Source of the DNA: Eudromia elegans
Lineage: Eukaryota > Chordata > Aves > Tinamiformes > Tinamidae
Assembly (NCBI GenBank): GCA_003342815.1
Contig: PTEX01000164.1
Span: 163,748-227,747, forward strand
Direction of reading: 5' to 3'
Length of the DNA stretch: 64,000 nucleotides
Within the stretch, counting starts at the first letter, position 1, and every line of letters starts with the position of its first letter. Below, one piece after another: positions 51,441 through 64,000 of the stretch. A model generated the notes under the pieces. The model saw only the letters and a list, made by a program, of their open reading frames with translations, did no database searches and was not told where the DNA came from. Both the position numbers and the translations under genes were made by a program.

Positions 51441-54246
51441 TAATTACTGAGCCTATTCTCTGGGTATATTTACACAGGTTTGCATTCTAGTTTGCAAACA
51501 GCTCTAAAGCAGTGTCTTTTAATATTATTTTGATTGGTAGACTTAGATAAGATTTGTAGTGGCAGTAGAATAATTTATAGAGTAGGACAGTAGTTTTCAG
51601 TAAAATAATCAATGGCAACGATTACATACTGAAAATACTTTAGCTTGAATGAAAGATCCAGGTAGTGAATGTATTATACTGAGATCTCCTTTGTTTTTAA
51701 ATGGAATACCTTGAGATTCTTTATACTGCATATCCTAAGAAAGCACAAATGTGACAAGGCAGTCCTCACTTGCAGTGAGGCTGTTACCTCACCAACTTAA
51801 TGGGTTCATGTGTGTAATTAATTTTTCCTCTCCTAATTATTTGTGCTTTTCCCCCCCAGTTTTCCCTTTTGAACTGTCAGTCCAGTTGAATTTATTTCTA
51901 TTCACTGGATGCTCAGAGAGCAAGAGTCAGGCTCCTGCTTTCTGCACGCTTGTGGGAGGGGCTGCTTTGCTTTTGCTGGCAAGAGGCAGGGTGTCGGGGT
52001 CCCCTGGATCATATCACTCTTTCATTTAAAGCAAAGCAAATCTTGTCAGATCGAACAACTGGATTCTTTCTCAAGGGGATTAAAGGCCTGTAGGATTGAG
52101 TATATGTGACTGAGTCTTCATTAAATAGACACTTAGGACACAACACACTCATGAAGCTTTAAGTGTAAGCTAGGCATGTTTAAAATTTTCAATGTGTAAA
52201 TTCAAAGTTTGAAGATTTAAGCAACTAGTCATTTAAGTACTTACTATAAAATAGGCATCAGCTGCCTGAAAAATTCATTGGTCCAGTCAGTTGACATCTA
52301 CAAAAATCAAGTGTAATCTGATTAGTCCAGTCACTCTGTGTCTGTGGAGCTAAATTTTTGATTAGTCTGTCAGGACACATTGAGAATCAGTAGAAGGATG
52401 AAGATAGATGCTACTTCTTGATTTCTTTTGCGTACTCTAATTTTAGGGTCAGGGACATACCTTTTATTTCTTTCCCTTCTCATTTAACATGTGGATATTC
52501 ACATGACTGACATTTTCTTTCCTGCCCTCCTGCTCAACAGGGTCCAGTTACCTTCTCCACATTCCCTCCTTCAATTCCTTCTCTGTTGTTGCTGTGTGAT
52601 GTCTTACAGTCACTGGGCACCTTTCCCTCTGCTGTCCCTGGCTGCTAAAACATCTGTCATTCTTTCCTTGCCCCCAGCACATTTCCAGTGTTATGTAATT
52701 TCATTTCAGGCTTGAGCCATGCTTGATGCCATAAAATGGCTAAGAACCTAACATTTTAGAGAGACTTTTAGGAGAAAACAAGCGTGTTCTGGGCTGCTGG
52801 GTCTGACAAGCCCCCCTAGACTGCAGCCCCCGGCACCTGCAGCAGCCGCTCGTGCGGGAGCCGGCCCTCTGCCCTGGCTGCTGCTTGGCTGCATCACACA
52901 GAGGAGCTTCGAACTTGATCAGCCTAACGGGCAGTGCTCAGGGATTACCACAGCAATGGGAAAGGGTCTTCCTGGGGATGTTGTTTTTGTTTCTTTCTAA
53001 AGTTGCCATGTGAATCCTAAGCATAATCCTCTCTGCTGCAAATCCATAAAGGTTCAAAAAGCAAACCATCGCTCTCAATCCCAATCTTTCAGCAAGTTAA
53101 TATAACTGAAAGGCATCTTGCTTCCAGTTAGAGAAGCCTAATTCCTAGGGATACGTCAGTGAGGGATGCAGTTATTAGCCTTCTACTCGGTTTCTGATTT
53201 TTCTAATATTTTTGAATATCAAGTTCATAAAAAAGTGATGTATTGTATTAACTTTCAGTTTGTGTTATTAACTGATTTTCTAGTGCAGTAATTTATTCCA
53301 ATTAAAAGTCATGATAAGTATATAAATATTTCTCATCCTAAGCTGGCCAGATACAATACTACACGCTTCATCTGTAAATGTACCCAGAAAAACACTATTG
53401 AGAAAGTTGACCTGGAAGATGAGATTTACTAGGATTATGTGGCAAGTGGAGGAGAGCTTTGTGCCGCCTTCTTTCTATTCATCCTTCTGTAAATCCTCGT
53501 GCTCTTTCAGTGCTGCATCTCTCTGTCATGCAGACTTCAGGCATTGATCACCTGCTATTTTACTGTATGAAATCCTCATTTGCAGGCACAGATTTAATCT
53601 CCTTGAAAATAAGAGCTCTGGCTAAAGGTGTTTTTGTCAGATTCACCCAGCTTCTTTCATGAAATGGAGAAGCGAGAGGCTGGGATCTAAAGGGAGCGAT
53701 TGCTGTTCTGCAGTACTGCCAGCTGCTGTGAGCATGTTTGACCTTAAACCAAGTTAGAGATAAATCTTATTAGCAATACTGCTCTGCAAAAAGGTAAATC
53801 CTCTGACAAGTATAATGAAAGCCAGAAAACTGATTTTCTGCAGTGTTACTGGAGCAGAAATTTCTACTTCATTGTTTTATAGCACGATATTTGAAATGCA
53901 GCTCTTCGATGCCAGTGCACATGGTTATTAGTATTAAGCTGTACCAGAAGAAAAGGCATCTTTATCCTCCAGCCCATGTTAGCTGAGCAGGCAATTTAAT
54001 AGGCTGAAGTGGTTGTGTACTGGGGTCTGCCTGGGAAGCACTGTCCACAGTCATACTGTACAACCTGGCCCCATTCCTGTCACTTTTGAGTTATTCCTAT
54101 ATTACAAAGTCTTCAAAAATTCAACCGCTGCTGGTCAGCAATAAACTGTTGTAAAAATACTTTTTCCTTTTTTCTTTTTCTTTTTTTTTAAAGACCAGTC
54201 ATACTAACCTGTTGTCCCTGATTTTTTCCTGTAGTTAAACCAAAGA

Positions 54247-54260
54247 TTTTTTTTTTTTTT
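54247..54260. repeat. poly-T run, 14 nt
   Basis: Homopolymer of 14 T, with another T-rich tract about 60 bases upstream. Confidence 0.85.
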
Positions 54261-55772
54261 CCATCCTGGATTTATGCATGTTTAGCATTGTCATCTGATA
54301 AGCCACAGAAGCATAGATGTTCCAGAGATAAAGAAGTGATTAATAATGAATTCACTATTCTGAGTAGTTTTCTATCTGATTTGTGCAGATGTCAGTGTTT
54401 CCTGTTAGCTGTACACGGTCTGAAACTCACTGCAAGAGCCTGGCAGCCCGTGCTGGGTAAGGAGGATGCCTGGGCAGGTGTCAGGTAGCTCTGGCCGCAG
54501 GCTGCATGGAGAGGCGGCCCTTCGAAGAGCTTTCACTGCAGTTTCTTAAAATCCCTGCCCTTTTGTGTGCTGCATGTTGATCTTGCTGAATACATCAGAT
54601 CAATAGCAGGTTGATTATGTGGGCACTTTGGAAAGAGCATTGGGATGGATGCCCACAGTGATCAGAGTTGTTTGTTCTGAACCTACTGAGCTTTCCCTAT
54701 GAGAAGAGTTTTTCCCAGCGGGACTTCAGTGCATTTAGGTGGTGTCACCATCCTATGTCAGGGTCACGGAGAGCATCTGCACACACCAGCCATACGTAGT
54801 TCCTCCTCAGGTATGTCCATAACCTCTAGCACACGTGCAGGACCTGTGACTCACTGCCCACTGCTCCCACCAAAGCAGCCCCGTGCACATGGGGCGTCGA
54901 GTGAGAAGCAGGAGGGGCCACCTGGTGACTGCCCTTGCACAGGCTGATGAAGAAACTGTTCTTGCCTTTTGCAATTCACTCTGTGTTAACTGAAAAAAAA
55001 AATGCTCAGAAAGTTAAATTTATTGCATTTGAGTAGCAGAACTGAGTCATGCAGCTTAGCACTTCTGGAAAACTTCTAATTATTTCTAAACGCACAACAA
55101 AATGCGTGTGCAAGTGCAGTTGATTTGAGAGGAATAATTAGTGTGCCAAGGAAGCAATGGCAATTGAGAGGTGCTGTGATGTTCCAGCTACCATCAGAAA
55201 ATAATTGGCTTCTTGGCTGAGTGAAAGTATTTTAATTAAATATCAACAATTGCTAGTAATCACTGAACCTATTAGCCATGAAATTTGATTCCCGTATCAT
55301 GAGCTATCCACTTAACCATTTGAGGCAAAAAAAACGAATGTGCATATCTCAGTGTACAGTTCAAAAACACCATGGTGCCACTTGTGTGGCACTTAGGAAA
55401 GTGAAGCCTTGAACATTTTTCAGAAAAAGAGTTGCCAAGAGATTGACAAGAATCGGTTGCTAACACAGCTGGTTTTCATGTCAGCAATCCGATGCTTCAG
55501 TGGAAACTTGACTGGCTCCAATTTATCAACTGATCGGCAACAGAAATATAATTGCTTCTTCCTTGATTGGCTTTGTCTCTTACTGATGGCTTTTATCAAC
55601 AGGGTAACTAAATAGGAAAATAGTGTTAATGGAGTAAAAATCTTCTCGAATGACAATCATTTCCAAGAATAGTACCCTGGTCTTATTAATAGTGGAAGCC
55701 GCTAATACTGGATTTCCTATGCTATTACTAACATGGAATAACAGGACTTTTCAGAGATACAGGCTACTGGTT

Positions 55773-55793
55773 AAAAAAAAAAAAAAAAAAAAA
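55773..55793. repeat. poly-A run, 21 nt
   Basis: The longest A run in the window. No AATAAA signal or retroposed body is evident immediately upstream. Confidence 0.9.
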
Positions 55794-58700
55794 CAACGGT
55801 GGTTCTGTGGTTGGATTTTGCATTAAAATCATGGTTTGCTAGAAACTCAACACCGTTTTTTAATATAGGGAGATGCACCTTGCAGCTCTCTGCAGAATCA
55901 TTACAAATTTTTCACTGTGATTTCATCTTTTTTGTGGTAAGTTAAAATTGCAGTCGAGCAACTTTGGATCTACTCTGCTTCTACTTTGCATCTACTTTGT
56001 ATCCCCATTCAAATGATGGAAAAAAAAAAGCAATTCTGATTTTCTTATGTGAAGAAGAATCACAGTTGGGAACTGGAACATGGTGACATGGAGGAGGTGT
56101 CAGAGGGATCTGAGTGCACTTGGTGCTTCTGCGACTTTGCTTTTTGTGCCAGGAGAGTATCTGAACCAAGGACAAGCTGTCCTTGGTAATTTAAGTTTCT
56201 TTAACTGGCAAAGAAAAACATCTTAGAATTTGGTGTCCAAGTGCAAGGTAGGAATTTCCTAGCTAGAAGAGCTTTCTGTCTGCAGGGAGAAGGTAGCCTG
56301 CTTGCTGCTTGCTGAAGACTTGCATTTTCATTGGTTCTGTATTGAAGTGGCTGCAACTCCACAGAAGAGCCCTTTGCCTTACCTGGGTGAGTTTGTATTT
56401 ATCTTGTGAGCTGCTAGCAGCACTTCCTTATCTCCTTAGCATATGACACATTGTCCTTTAAAAACAGTTATCTCTCCGTTGATAGCTGAATTTCTGACAC
56501 CTTCAGTTATTTAAAAAGGTATCCAAATCAGAAGTCATAGTAGCATCATTAAAATTGGTTGTGTTAAGAGATCTAAGACTAAACTACTGTGCCAGATTAG
56601 GAACATAGCAAATAATACATTAAAAAATTGCTCAAAAGATTCAGTCTGTAAAGGGAGTACTCCTGATACTGTTTGAATACACTGACACTGATTAAATAAC
56701 AGCCATTTACTCCAAAAATTCCTAACTAAATGCTAGACATTACTCCCTCTTCCATTTTAAGATCTCCAGATCATAAGGACTGTTCTTCTTTTAAATACAT
56801 ATCGGAGGGAATTAGTTTCTCCTATTTTAAGTGTTTTTGTTTGTTTTAAACTTGGAGTAGTAATTCTAGCATCCAGTGATTGGAAGTTACATTTGGAAAG
56901 CTGAAACTTCAGAAGGTTACGAGCAGCTCTCGTTAAGGACTGGCTAAAGGGCAGTCGTTGGAGAGCAAGTGTTGCAATGTTTCCATGAACCCTGCTGCCC
57001 ATCCTCTAAATGTACCTAGGATGGAATCCACTGCCAATTTATTGTGACAAGATCAGATGATGATGACAAATCTCTTTTAATACAGCCTCCCTGAAACTGC
57101 TAGAGCAATTGTAGCTGGCATAAATTCCTTTGGGGAATGTATTGGCCCTTCTATTAAATATCGTTTCATTTTATCTTGTGTTAAGCCATGTGTTTTTTTA
57201 GTTAGTGCTTTTGTTTCCAGTGATGATGCATTAATGAAACAAAATACAGTAAAAAACAGCATCGCTTTAAGCCCAAAGAAGCAAAAATAGAGCTTCATCT
57301 CAAATTCTTTAGACTAACCTACAAAACTTCACTGGATGTCACCAGTTAATTGTGGTTAATTGGGTGTGTATGTTTAAATGGGCTCAGTAATTCCAGTCTG
57401 TGCATGAATGCTACTTTTTAATAGGTAAACATGATTTAGGAAAGCAACACTGATTTAAAAAAAAAAATATATATATGTCTCCAGGAATGCAGGTGACTAG
57501 AGTTCAGGTACCTTTTTTTGTCCATTATCCCTGAGTAATTGATAGCACTTTGAGCTTGACCGTTCTTGAATTCTCTGATGGCACAATTGCTGCCTTCAGA
57601 TCTGCTCTTATCCTTACTGTAAGTGCATTAGTAGCTTATCATTGAAATACTGTGATATTCGTGGCAGCCTTTGGTTATGCTTCCGCCAAAAATTCACTAG
57701 ATAATAAAAAACAACTTTTAGGAAGAATACTGAACATAGTTTTGCAATTTGATGTTCCTCTAATAAAACTCACAGAAAATGGCAACAAAATTTGCAATAA
57801 TTTCTGCTATATTTGAGTTAATTGAAATGTATGTATAAAGAAAGCATAAATTTAGCTTGAAAAGTTTAATATCACTTTTTTTCTGAAAAATCAGCATTTC
57901 TGTTAAAAAATTCCTGGTAAACAGTGAATCTGCTTCAGATTCTCTATACACAGAGCATAAATGAGAGGGTTTATTGTTGCCTTTTGACCCATATGTGACC
58001 CATATGCAAATTCAGTTTGTATTGAGTATAAGGGAGACAAAGAACAGGAGAAGAAATAATTGAAAATATCATAAAGTAGAAAAATGTAGATACACTTCAA
58101 TTTTAATGAATAAATAAGCTGTTCTGTCTTCCTCAGACCATTAGATGTTAAGGCCTAATGATTTCGCTTCCTGCATAAAATCATCAAACTTTAATACTGG
58201 TGTTCCCTTTCAAGGCTGGAAGATTCCCACCCTGAATGAAGTATTAGCGTTTGGTAAATAAAACATTTAACATTAGGTATGCCATAGAAGATAAGGGGTG
58301 AAAACAGCTTTGAGGATATTATAATGATTGCCTCATGTCACCACAGCAAAGTCATTGAAAAATAACTGATAATGAGATATGTGAGCATCACTTGTCAGAA
58401 AAGAATAATGAGGCTAGAAATACTGACAAAAGAAATGTAATACAAGTACAATAACTTACCATAACATAACTAATAAATGTAGAGACTGCTTTGAAAAGTG
58501 CATCTTAATGTAGCAGTGCAAAAGTTACTTGAAACTCTACTCCATGGCAGTGGGCCCAATAACATAAGTGAACACCGTGTTAGCATGAAGAGTTTGTGAT
58601 AGAAAAAAGGTGACTCTCAATTTGTCTGCATGTGGTCTGGATATAGAAGAAAACAGTCTATCTGTGTGCATTCAATCCTTGAAGCTGCATCCAGAAAACT

Positions 58701-59056
58701 GCAGGCCTTTCTAACCACTGTGTTACCCACGATGTTCTATTAGCAAATGCGAAGAATTAGAAGGTGATAACAAGTGTAGGGGACTGGAGGGATGACAAAA
58801 GAATTGGAATGAATTGCAAAACCTGTATCTGACCCAATCTATAGTATGAACAGGACTACTTATGTCTATATTGTAAGTGTTCATATTTTAAGTATGATTT
58901 TGTAAAGGATTTGCGGGCCAGGGGGAGGAAAAACAAACTGATCCATACCAGAAATCTCTTAACTTTCATCATGTGAAACTAATGGCAGTATTGAAGCTTG
59001 GAAGCCATACATAACATAATAGAATGATATTGAATGATATAACCATTGAAAGAGTT

Positions 59057-59084
59057 ATTAAGCCTAAAGTGTATTAAGCCTAAA
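59057..59084. repeat. 12-bp direct repeat, period 16
   Basis: ATTAAGCCTAAA occurs at 59057-59068 and again at 59073-59084. A tandem pair GAATGATATT/GAATGATATA lies just upstream near 59023-59042. Confidence 0.85.
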
Positions 59085-61001
59085 AAGAGTTACGTTTTTG
59101 TCAATTAAAAAAATCCCTAATCATAATGAAATGTTGTTTGGAGGGACAGAGAGGGAAAATGTGGGTTGTATATCAAGAAAAACTTTCTGCAGGAGTGGGC
59201 CCTGGAATGTCTTCTGAGGAAATTAAAATACTTGGTCTTTATGCCACATAAGGTTTTTTTTAGGCTTAAAATTTCTTTTGGAAGCAGTTTGTGTATGTAA
59301 GGTAGTCTGTACTTACGTAGACTATGTTATTTATAGATAGCACTAAATACTAACAAGCACGAACACTTCTTTTTTTCACATAAAAATATATATATATATT
59401 GAAGCCTCCATTGTATTCCCTTTATCTGATTCATTAAGAAAAACAATCAGTACAAGTATACGTTGAGATGCAGAGAACTTAAGGCCAAGCAGATAGAAAC
59501 ACATGAAAATCAAAGAAATACTTCCTACTTTTTCAGTTCCTGAAGATTTATATTGCTCATACATGTGCATATGAGTTAGAATGATAGTACAAAACAAAAC
59601 AGTAAAACATAGATAGTATCCTTTCTGATGCATATTTTTAAAGACAAAGCAATCCAAGAGTCTGTCTTAGAGATTATTGTTATTGTCTATAAATTCAGAT
59701 GTTGAGGAGGAGGATTTCCTTGCCTCTGTACACCTGTAAACTGTGTCTCTGTTCTTTGGCTTCAGGCAGCTCACTGAAAACAAGCATATTAGTGGATTAT
59801 TGGGACTGGCTTCTGCTTTTGCACCTGCATCTTAAGAGATTTTCTGAGGTTTTGTTTCTGTGATATCAATGAAAATGTTCCTGAAGATGACGGTGTTTCA
59901 TTAATAAAATATTGATTGAATATGCACTAAATTGAAAATATACTATTGCTGGCAAAGGAATAGACTTGCTATTTTAATAATTAATATTAGCAAAAATTAA
60001 TAAATGTTTTAATGGAGATATTGCAGAGGACTATAGGGGAAAGCTCTGCCTAGAGTCAGTCATTGACTTTAATTTGTGATTTTGACTGAATCGTAGGGGT
60101 TGAGAGCACGAGTTACATCCGGAAAACAGTTTAGTTTTGATGTGCAGACTGAGAAGTAAAATGAGATTTCTCCTTTAGATCAGGGTAAAGATATTTGTTG
60201 AATGTTGACACACAGTAGACATGTAAAAAGAGTTTAACGTCTCTCTTTCAATATGCGGCTTGCAACCCATACACTGTTCAAAAGGGCATTAGTGTGTTTT
60301 GTGTCTTTGTTTTTGTTGCTGGCCTGCTTATTTGTGTCTTTGTTTTCTGAGCTGTGTCTTGCGAAAATACAGAGTCCAAATGGTGCTACCTATCCCTATC
60401 CCCAGTATAAGTATCCTTTCCTTGGTCTGCTTATGAAAATACTCTTTCAGGGATTACGGCTTTTATCTCAGTAATGGTTATTGCAAAAAGGAGTATTTCT
60501 ATTTCAAGAGCATATCTTTTTATTATGGCTTTACATTAGAGATTTACGGAACATTTGACAAAAAATAAAAGGACTCTTTTTTCTGGTGGGGGAAACATTG
60601 ATAGGTGTCCATCCTACAGAGCTACGCCTTTGTTACAGAGCCTAGAACTTCGCTCCTGTTAGTTAATAGCACTGCACAAAGAATCCTACATACTTTCTTT
60701 TAATAAACGTTATGCAACTTCTCACTGATAATATGCTATCAAAGTGACTTTGATGATGAGTTAATATATTCCTGTCTTTTGAGTATCAGATGATTCTGAG
60801 CTATGTAAATAAGATGCCATTCAAAAGTGTGAAATGCCGTTGTGAATGAAGCAGTGTTCTGTTCCTGGGCTCTCTAGGGCTTCTGGTAACATCCATGGCC
60901 TCCTCTTCAGCAGCCCTCAGCCCTCTGCCTAAATCCTGTTGCCTTCAGTCTTGGAATTTATCCTCAGAAAAATACCTCTAAACTCAGGTGGTATCTCTTA
61001 T

Positions 61002-61053
61002 TTATATATATATATATCTGTGTGTGTGTATATATATATATATTTTATATATA
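61002..61053. repeat. TA/TG compound microsatellite
   Basis: A (TA)n stretch, then CTGTGTGTGTG, then a second (TA)n stretch. Confidence 0.92.
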
Positions 61054-62280
61054 ATTAAAGCTATCTCTCCCACAAACTCTAAAGCTTGCAGCTCTTCAAG
61101 GTGAGCAGGATTTAGCACATTTCAGGGGGAGGAGGGCTGATTGGCAGAGTAACAAACATGGTGCTTGCTTCACAGGTAAAGCATCAGAAAGACAAAGCTT
61201 AGGCCTCTGGGCAGATTTGTCATTTCCTGTTATCATGCTCAGTGCTCAGCTGATTTTTTTTTGGCTATAGCAGCTCATTGACAGGGCAATCTGCTGAGTT
61301 CTGTGCTCAGGCTTGTTCGTCAGCTTTCCAGCACCTCCATGTGAGCTGTGCTGGACAAGCCTATCCTAGTGGGCCCAGCTTTGCGTGGATCAGACTCTCA
61401 GAACGGATCCATCTGCAATATCTCTCCACAGATAGTTCCTATTTCTGCCCTGGAGGTTTGTAAAGTGGAAAAGGATTGAGAAGTAGAAACATAGTAGGTG
61501 GAAGACCTTGTAGCTGGCAGATGCTTGTTCTGACATATAGCCTCTGATGTACTCTTTTTCACTTTAGAAGATTCGTGCATCACTTACTGCCCTGTGAATT
61601 TCCATACAGCACACTTAAGCAGACAGTGTTTTCTTAGCTGTATTCCCCAAGATGCTGCATTGGAAATTTTTTAATCTAATATACTCAAATATGTGTGTTC
61701 TAAAGTGTAGAAGGATGTGTTCTACACCAAAATGTATTAGATCCACTCTCTTTGAAAGTGGAAAATGTAATGCAGTATTTATTATACAGCATTTGACTTA
61801 TAAAAAGCGCTGAAACAGCTTTCAGATTTACAAATATGTCAATATTATAAAAAATGTGCTAGTAGTTGGGAAGTTTTTGTACTAGCAGGCAAATACATTT
61901 GATTAAGTGACCATCTGGTAAAATGTTTGTTACCAGTTAAAATACTGAATTTTCAATTTTGCTTGTGCTGTGCATGGGCCAAGTAAGATGTGGGTAGAAG
62001 TTATAGCTGCGTAAACTGAGTGGGGAGTAATAGGACCATATATCTTTCAAGCCTGCTCTTTTAAAACCAAATAAACACCGTTTTTCTCACAGCTATTTTG
62101 CTTATATGATCCATTCCATCTACAGTCAACTGTATTACCACGATGTCAAATTTCTCTGAGGAATGGTTTGATTTTGTAAGTTTGCATTTGAGGAAAGGCT
62201 GGGTGACCTCTTTTTGGTGGGTTTAACACAAGACTAATTGTGCTGTGCTGCATCTATAAAGCAGGATTTCAGACCTCAGA

Positions 62281-62487
62281 GTCATGGCGGTTAGAAAGCT
62301 TCTAGCCGCTGCGGTTAAATGGTGTGGAAGAAAAGGACACGCAGCTCGGGTGGCCGTGCTCACCCTCGTGGAGCCCCTCTGTCTGATGGTGCTGCTTTTG
62401 TTCCCTGCCATGCTGAGGCGACAACAAATTGCAGAAAATGCTCTCCAGTCCCTGCAAATCCTGGCTGCCTTAGAAGAGCTGCTGTGA
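62281..62487 (+). other. GC-richer patch carrying a 67-codon ORF, coding status unknown
   Basis: The frame starts at ATG 62284 in a strong Kozak context (G at -3, G at +4) and ends at TGA just before 62488. The product starts with a basic segment (MAVRKLLAAAVKWCGRKG). It then has a hydrophobic stretch at about residues 23-44 that could span a membrane despite one Glu, and ends in a Leu/Ala-rich, probably helical tail (LQSLQILAALEELL). I recognise no family. The patch has about eight CpG in 140 bases, unlike its flanks. A 105-codon frame on the opposite strand (62223-62540) shows that open frames here may simply follow GC content. Confidence 0.25.
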
Positions 62488-62540
62488 CTCTTTAGTTCAG
62501 TGGGGATCACAGGAACATTCAGGTTGGCCAGCTGGACCAT

Positions 62541-64000
62541 TAATACTCAGCAGCTGGGCAGAATGTAGTTGTCTTTCAACACAGTCCCTGGGGCACCTGT
62601 AGCTTTTTCAAAAAAACTCAGAATGAATTAGTAAGATATGATGTAGAATATTTAAAATGTGTCACAATTCAACGTTTTGTTATTTCTAAATAATTAAGCT
62701 GGTTCCCATACTTCTACTTCCTTCATTTTTTATTGTTTCCTATTTTGAATAATATGGTAAGTTTTTTAAGGCCTAGGATTTTATCCCCATTAGCAGGTTA
62801 AAGAAAGGCACCGTTTGTAAGCTTGTGTGGTTTCCTTTCCCAAGGAGGCTAGGAGTGTTGGACAGGTGGCATCCAAGGAGCAAGCTCTTCTTTCCTTTGT
62901 GATTATTCTACAGTGGTCGTTGATATACGTACACCTTTCTACTGTGAAATTTCCAGAACTTTGTAACGCTCTTGCCTCTATCCTTTAGAGTGCAGAGTGC
63001 ACTAAAAGGGCAGTTTGACACTGAGTCGTTAAAGGCAGGGAGGCAGCAAATTGCCACATTAGCCGACCAGCACGGCCTGTACGGCAGGCTTCTTGGGGCT
63101 TATTTGCTGAGATGTGTTGCAATTTGACATCTATAGAAGACTAAGATCCAAGATGATAGACAGCTGCTATATTCTGTTTTATGTTTGATCCCAATCAGTT
63201 TTTATTTGTGTTTGCTAGAGGTGAAGACTAAAGTATTTTTACAAAAAGAGCTATTCCAATTCAGGGAATGCAGTGTCAGTTGTTCTGTTCCTAATTTACC
63301 ATGTACTTTGCTATGGCTTCATTTCATGTGCTCGTGGAATGAGTAATGAAGTAGTGGTTGCTTTATTACTCCATCTCCTGACATTAAATATTGAAGCTAC
63401 AAGCCCTTTCCGAGAATTATGACACGAGGAGAACAGAAACAGAGTTCATTCTTTGATAAACAAAACAGTGCGAGCTAAATATGAATTAATCAGAATTCTG
63501 TTAGGACCACTTATAAATTAGGAGAATTTATAAATTAGGAGAAGGGTGTTTTGCCAGTGCTGTGCTTTGCAAACATACTGTTAACGCTTGTTCAGATTGT
63601 TATGAAATAGCAGGAAGTAGTTGTCTGGGGGTTACTGAACTTAGGTGCTTCTTGTCCAAAGAGAATTGTGCTGTGACCATATAAGAAGAGAAGCTGAAGA
63701 AAATACATAGTCATTAAAAATTTCATTAGAAATATAGAAGAAAGGATGAATAAATGCATTTTATTTCCTACTGCTAAAAAAAATGCAGTTCTTGCTCTCT
63801 TGTTATGTTAAAAGTTTATAATTTCTTTTATTTTTCTTTAAGTGGGGAATGATGATAGATTATCAGCTCCACTGATGTTTCTGGTGTAATTTATTGTTAA
63901 ACATCCAAAATTACCTTTTTGGTTGTGTTTCAGCAGAGCTGTATTGATTCCCTTGAAAGTAGCTCTTTCTATGTTCTCTGACAGTCAAGGGCGGGGTACT
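62541..64000. other. AT-rich intronic sequence to the window edge, no gene seen
   Basis: Unique AT-rich sequence with a 16-base near-tandem duplication at 63511-63543. No exon or RNA gene is recognisable; the intron continues past the edge. Confidence 0.6.
63511..63543. repeat. Near-tandem duplication, 2 x 16 bp
   Basis: TTATAAATTAGGAGAA at 63511-63526 is repeated exactly at 63528-63543 with one base between the copies. Confidence 0.93.

Larger units (their letters stand above)
51441..62222. other. AT-rich intronic sequence, no gene seen
   Basis: Unique AT-rich sequence with T14 at 54247-54260, A21 at 55773-55793, and TA arrays at 59386-59399 and 61002-61053. A GC-rich patch at 52789-52910 interrupts it. 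Frames here are short and domain-free. The stretch 55085-55270 looks non-repetitive and motif-rich. No RNA gene is recognisable. Confidence 0.6.
142..64000 (+). other. NRG3: NRG3 intron 1 (5' part, runs off the window)
   Basis: From the donor to the right edge I find no exon resembling the EGF domain (six spaced cysteines), the transmembrane segment or the cytoplasmic tail of NRG3. Intron 1 of mammalian NRG3 is known to be hundreds of kilobases long, so this fits. The sequence is AT-rich, with many T-runs, TA/TG arrays and a few CR1 remnants. The direction is inferred from exon 1 and its donor. Confidence 0.85.

Noticed and set aside
1..64000. CRISPR arrays, operons, tRNA, rRNA and endogenous retrovirus
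   Set aside because: None of their signatures was seen (no spaced identical repeats, no A/B-box pairs, no LTR pair or retroviral gene text). The window is vertebrate intronic DNA.

Overview
The window is vertebrate nuclear DNA, most likely from a bird. It is AT-rich and intron-like, with long homopolymers and microsatellites. The only interspersed repeats I recognise are three fragments of the CR1 non-LTR retrotransposon, with the terminal ATTCTRTG repeats and ORF2 tail typical of sauropsid genomes. CR1 also occurs in turtles and crocodilians, but so few repeats over 64 kb fits a bird best. The species cannot be named from this sequence.

The one protein-coding feature I can defend is at the left edge. 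Positions 1-141 are the 3' end of exon 1 of NRG3 (neuregulin 3, an ERBB4 ligand). They encode part of the Ser/Thr-rich extracellular region before the EGF domain and end at a consensus GTAAGT donor, in phase 1. The exon sits in a CpG-rich stretch running to about 470. Everything from 142 to 64000 reads as NRG3 intron 1 on the + strand. No EGF-domain exon is present, so the intron is longer than 63.8 kb.

Inside the intron: 660-15500 is AT-rich unique sequence with T-runs and a (TTTA)9 array. A short CR1 3' end lies at 15503-15597. A small, very CpG-dense patch lies at about 19636-19745. A 490-bp antisense CR1 with a decayed ORF2 tail lies at 24645-25134, and a diverged CR1 tail at about 26897-26956. 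A GC-rich island covers about 37360-37830. A TA/TG array lies at 42469-42640. A long T-rich tract (46966-47043) and a perfect 13-bp hairpin (47504-47534) follow. A second CpG-dense patch at 51138-51285 adjoins AT-rich sequence that looks like a developmental enhancer. A GC-rich patch at 62281-62487 carries a 67-codon ORF with a strong Kozak context.

There is no operon, CRISPR array, tRNA, rRNA or intact mobile element. Most long ORFs overlap in several frames and look like chance or GC-driven reading frames. I did not find a clearly novel system. The best leads are the two CpG-dense patches (possible alternative promoters or enhancers), the 62284-62487 small ORF, and the exon-like segment at 43695-43964.
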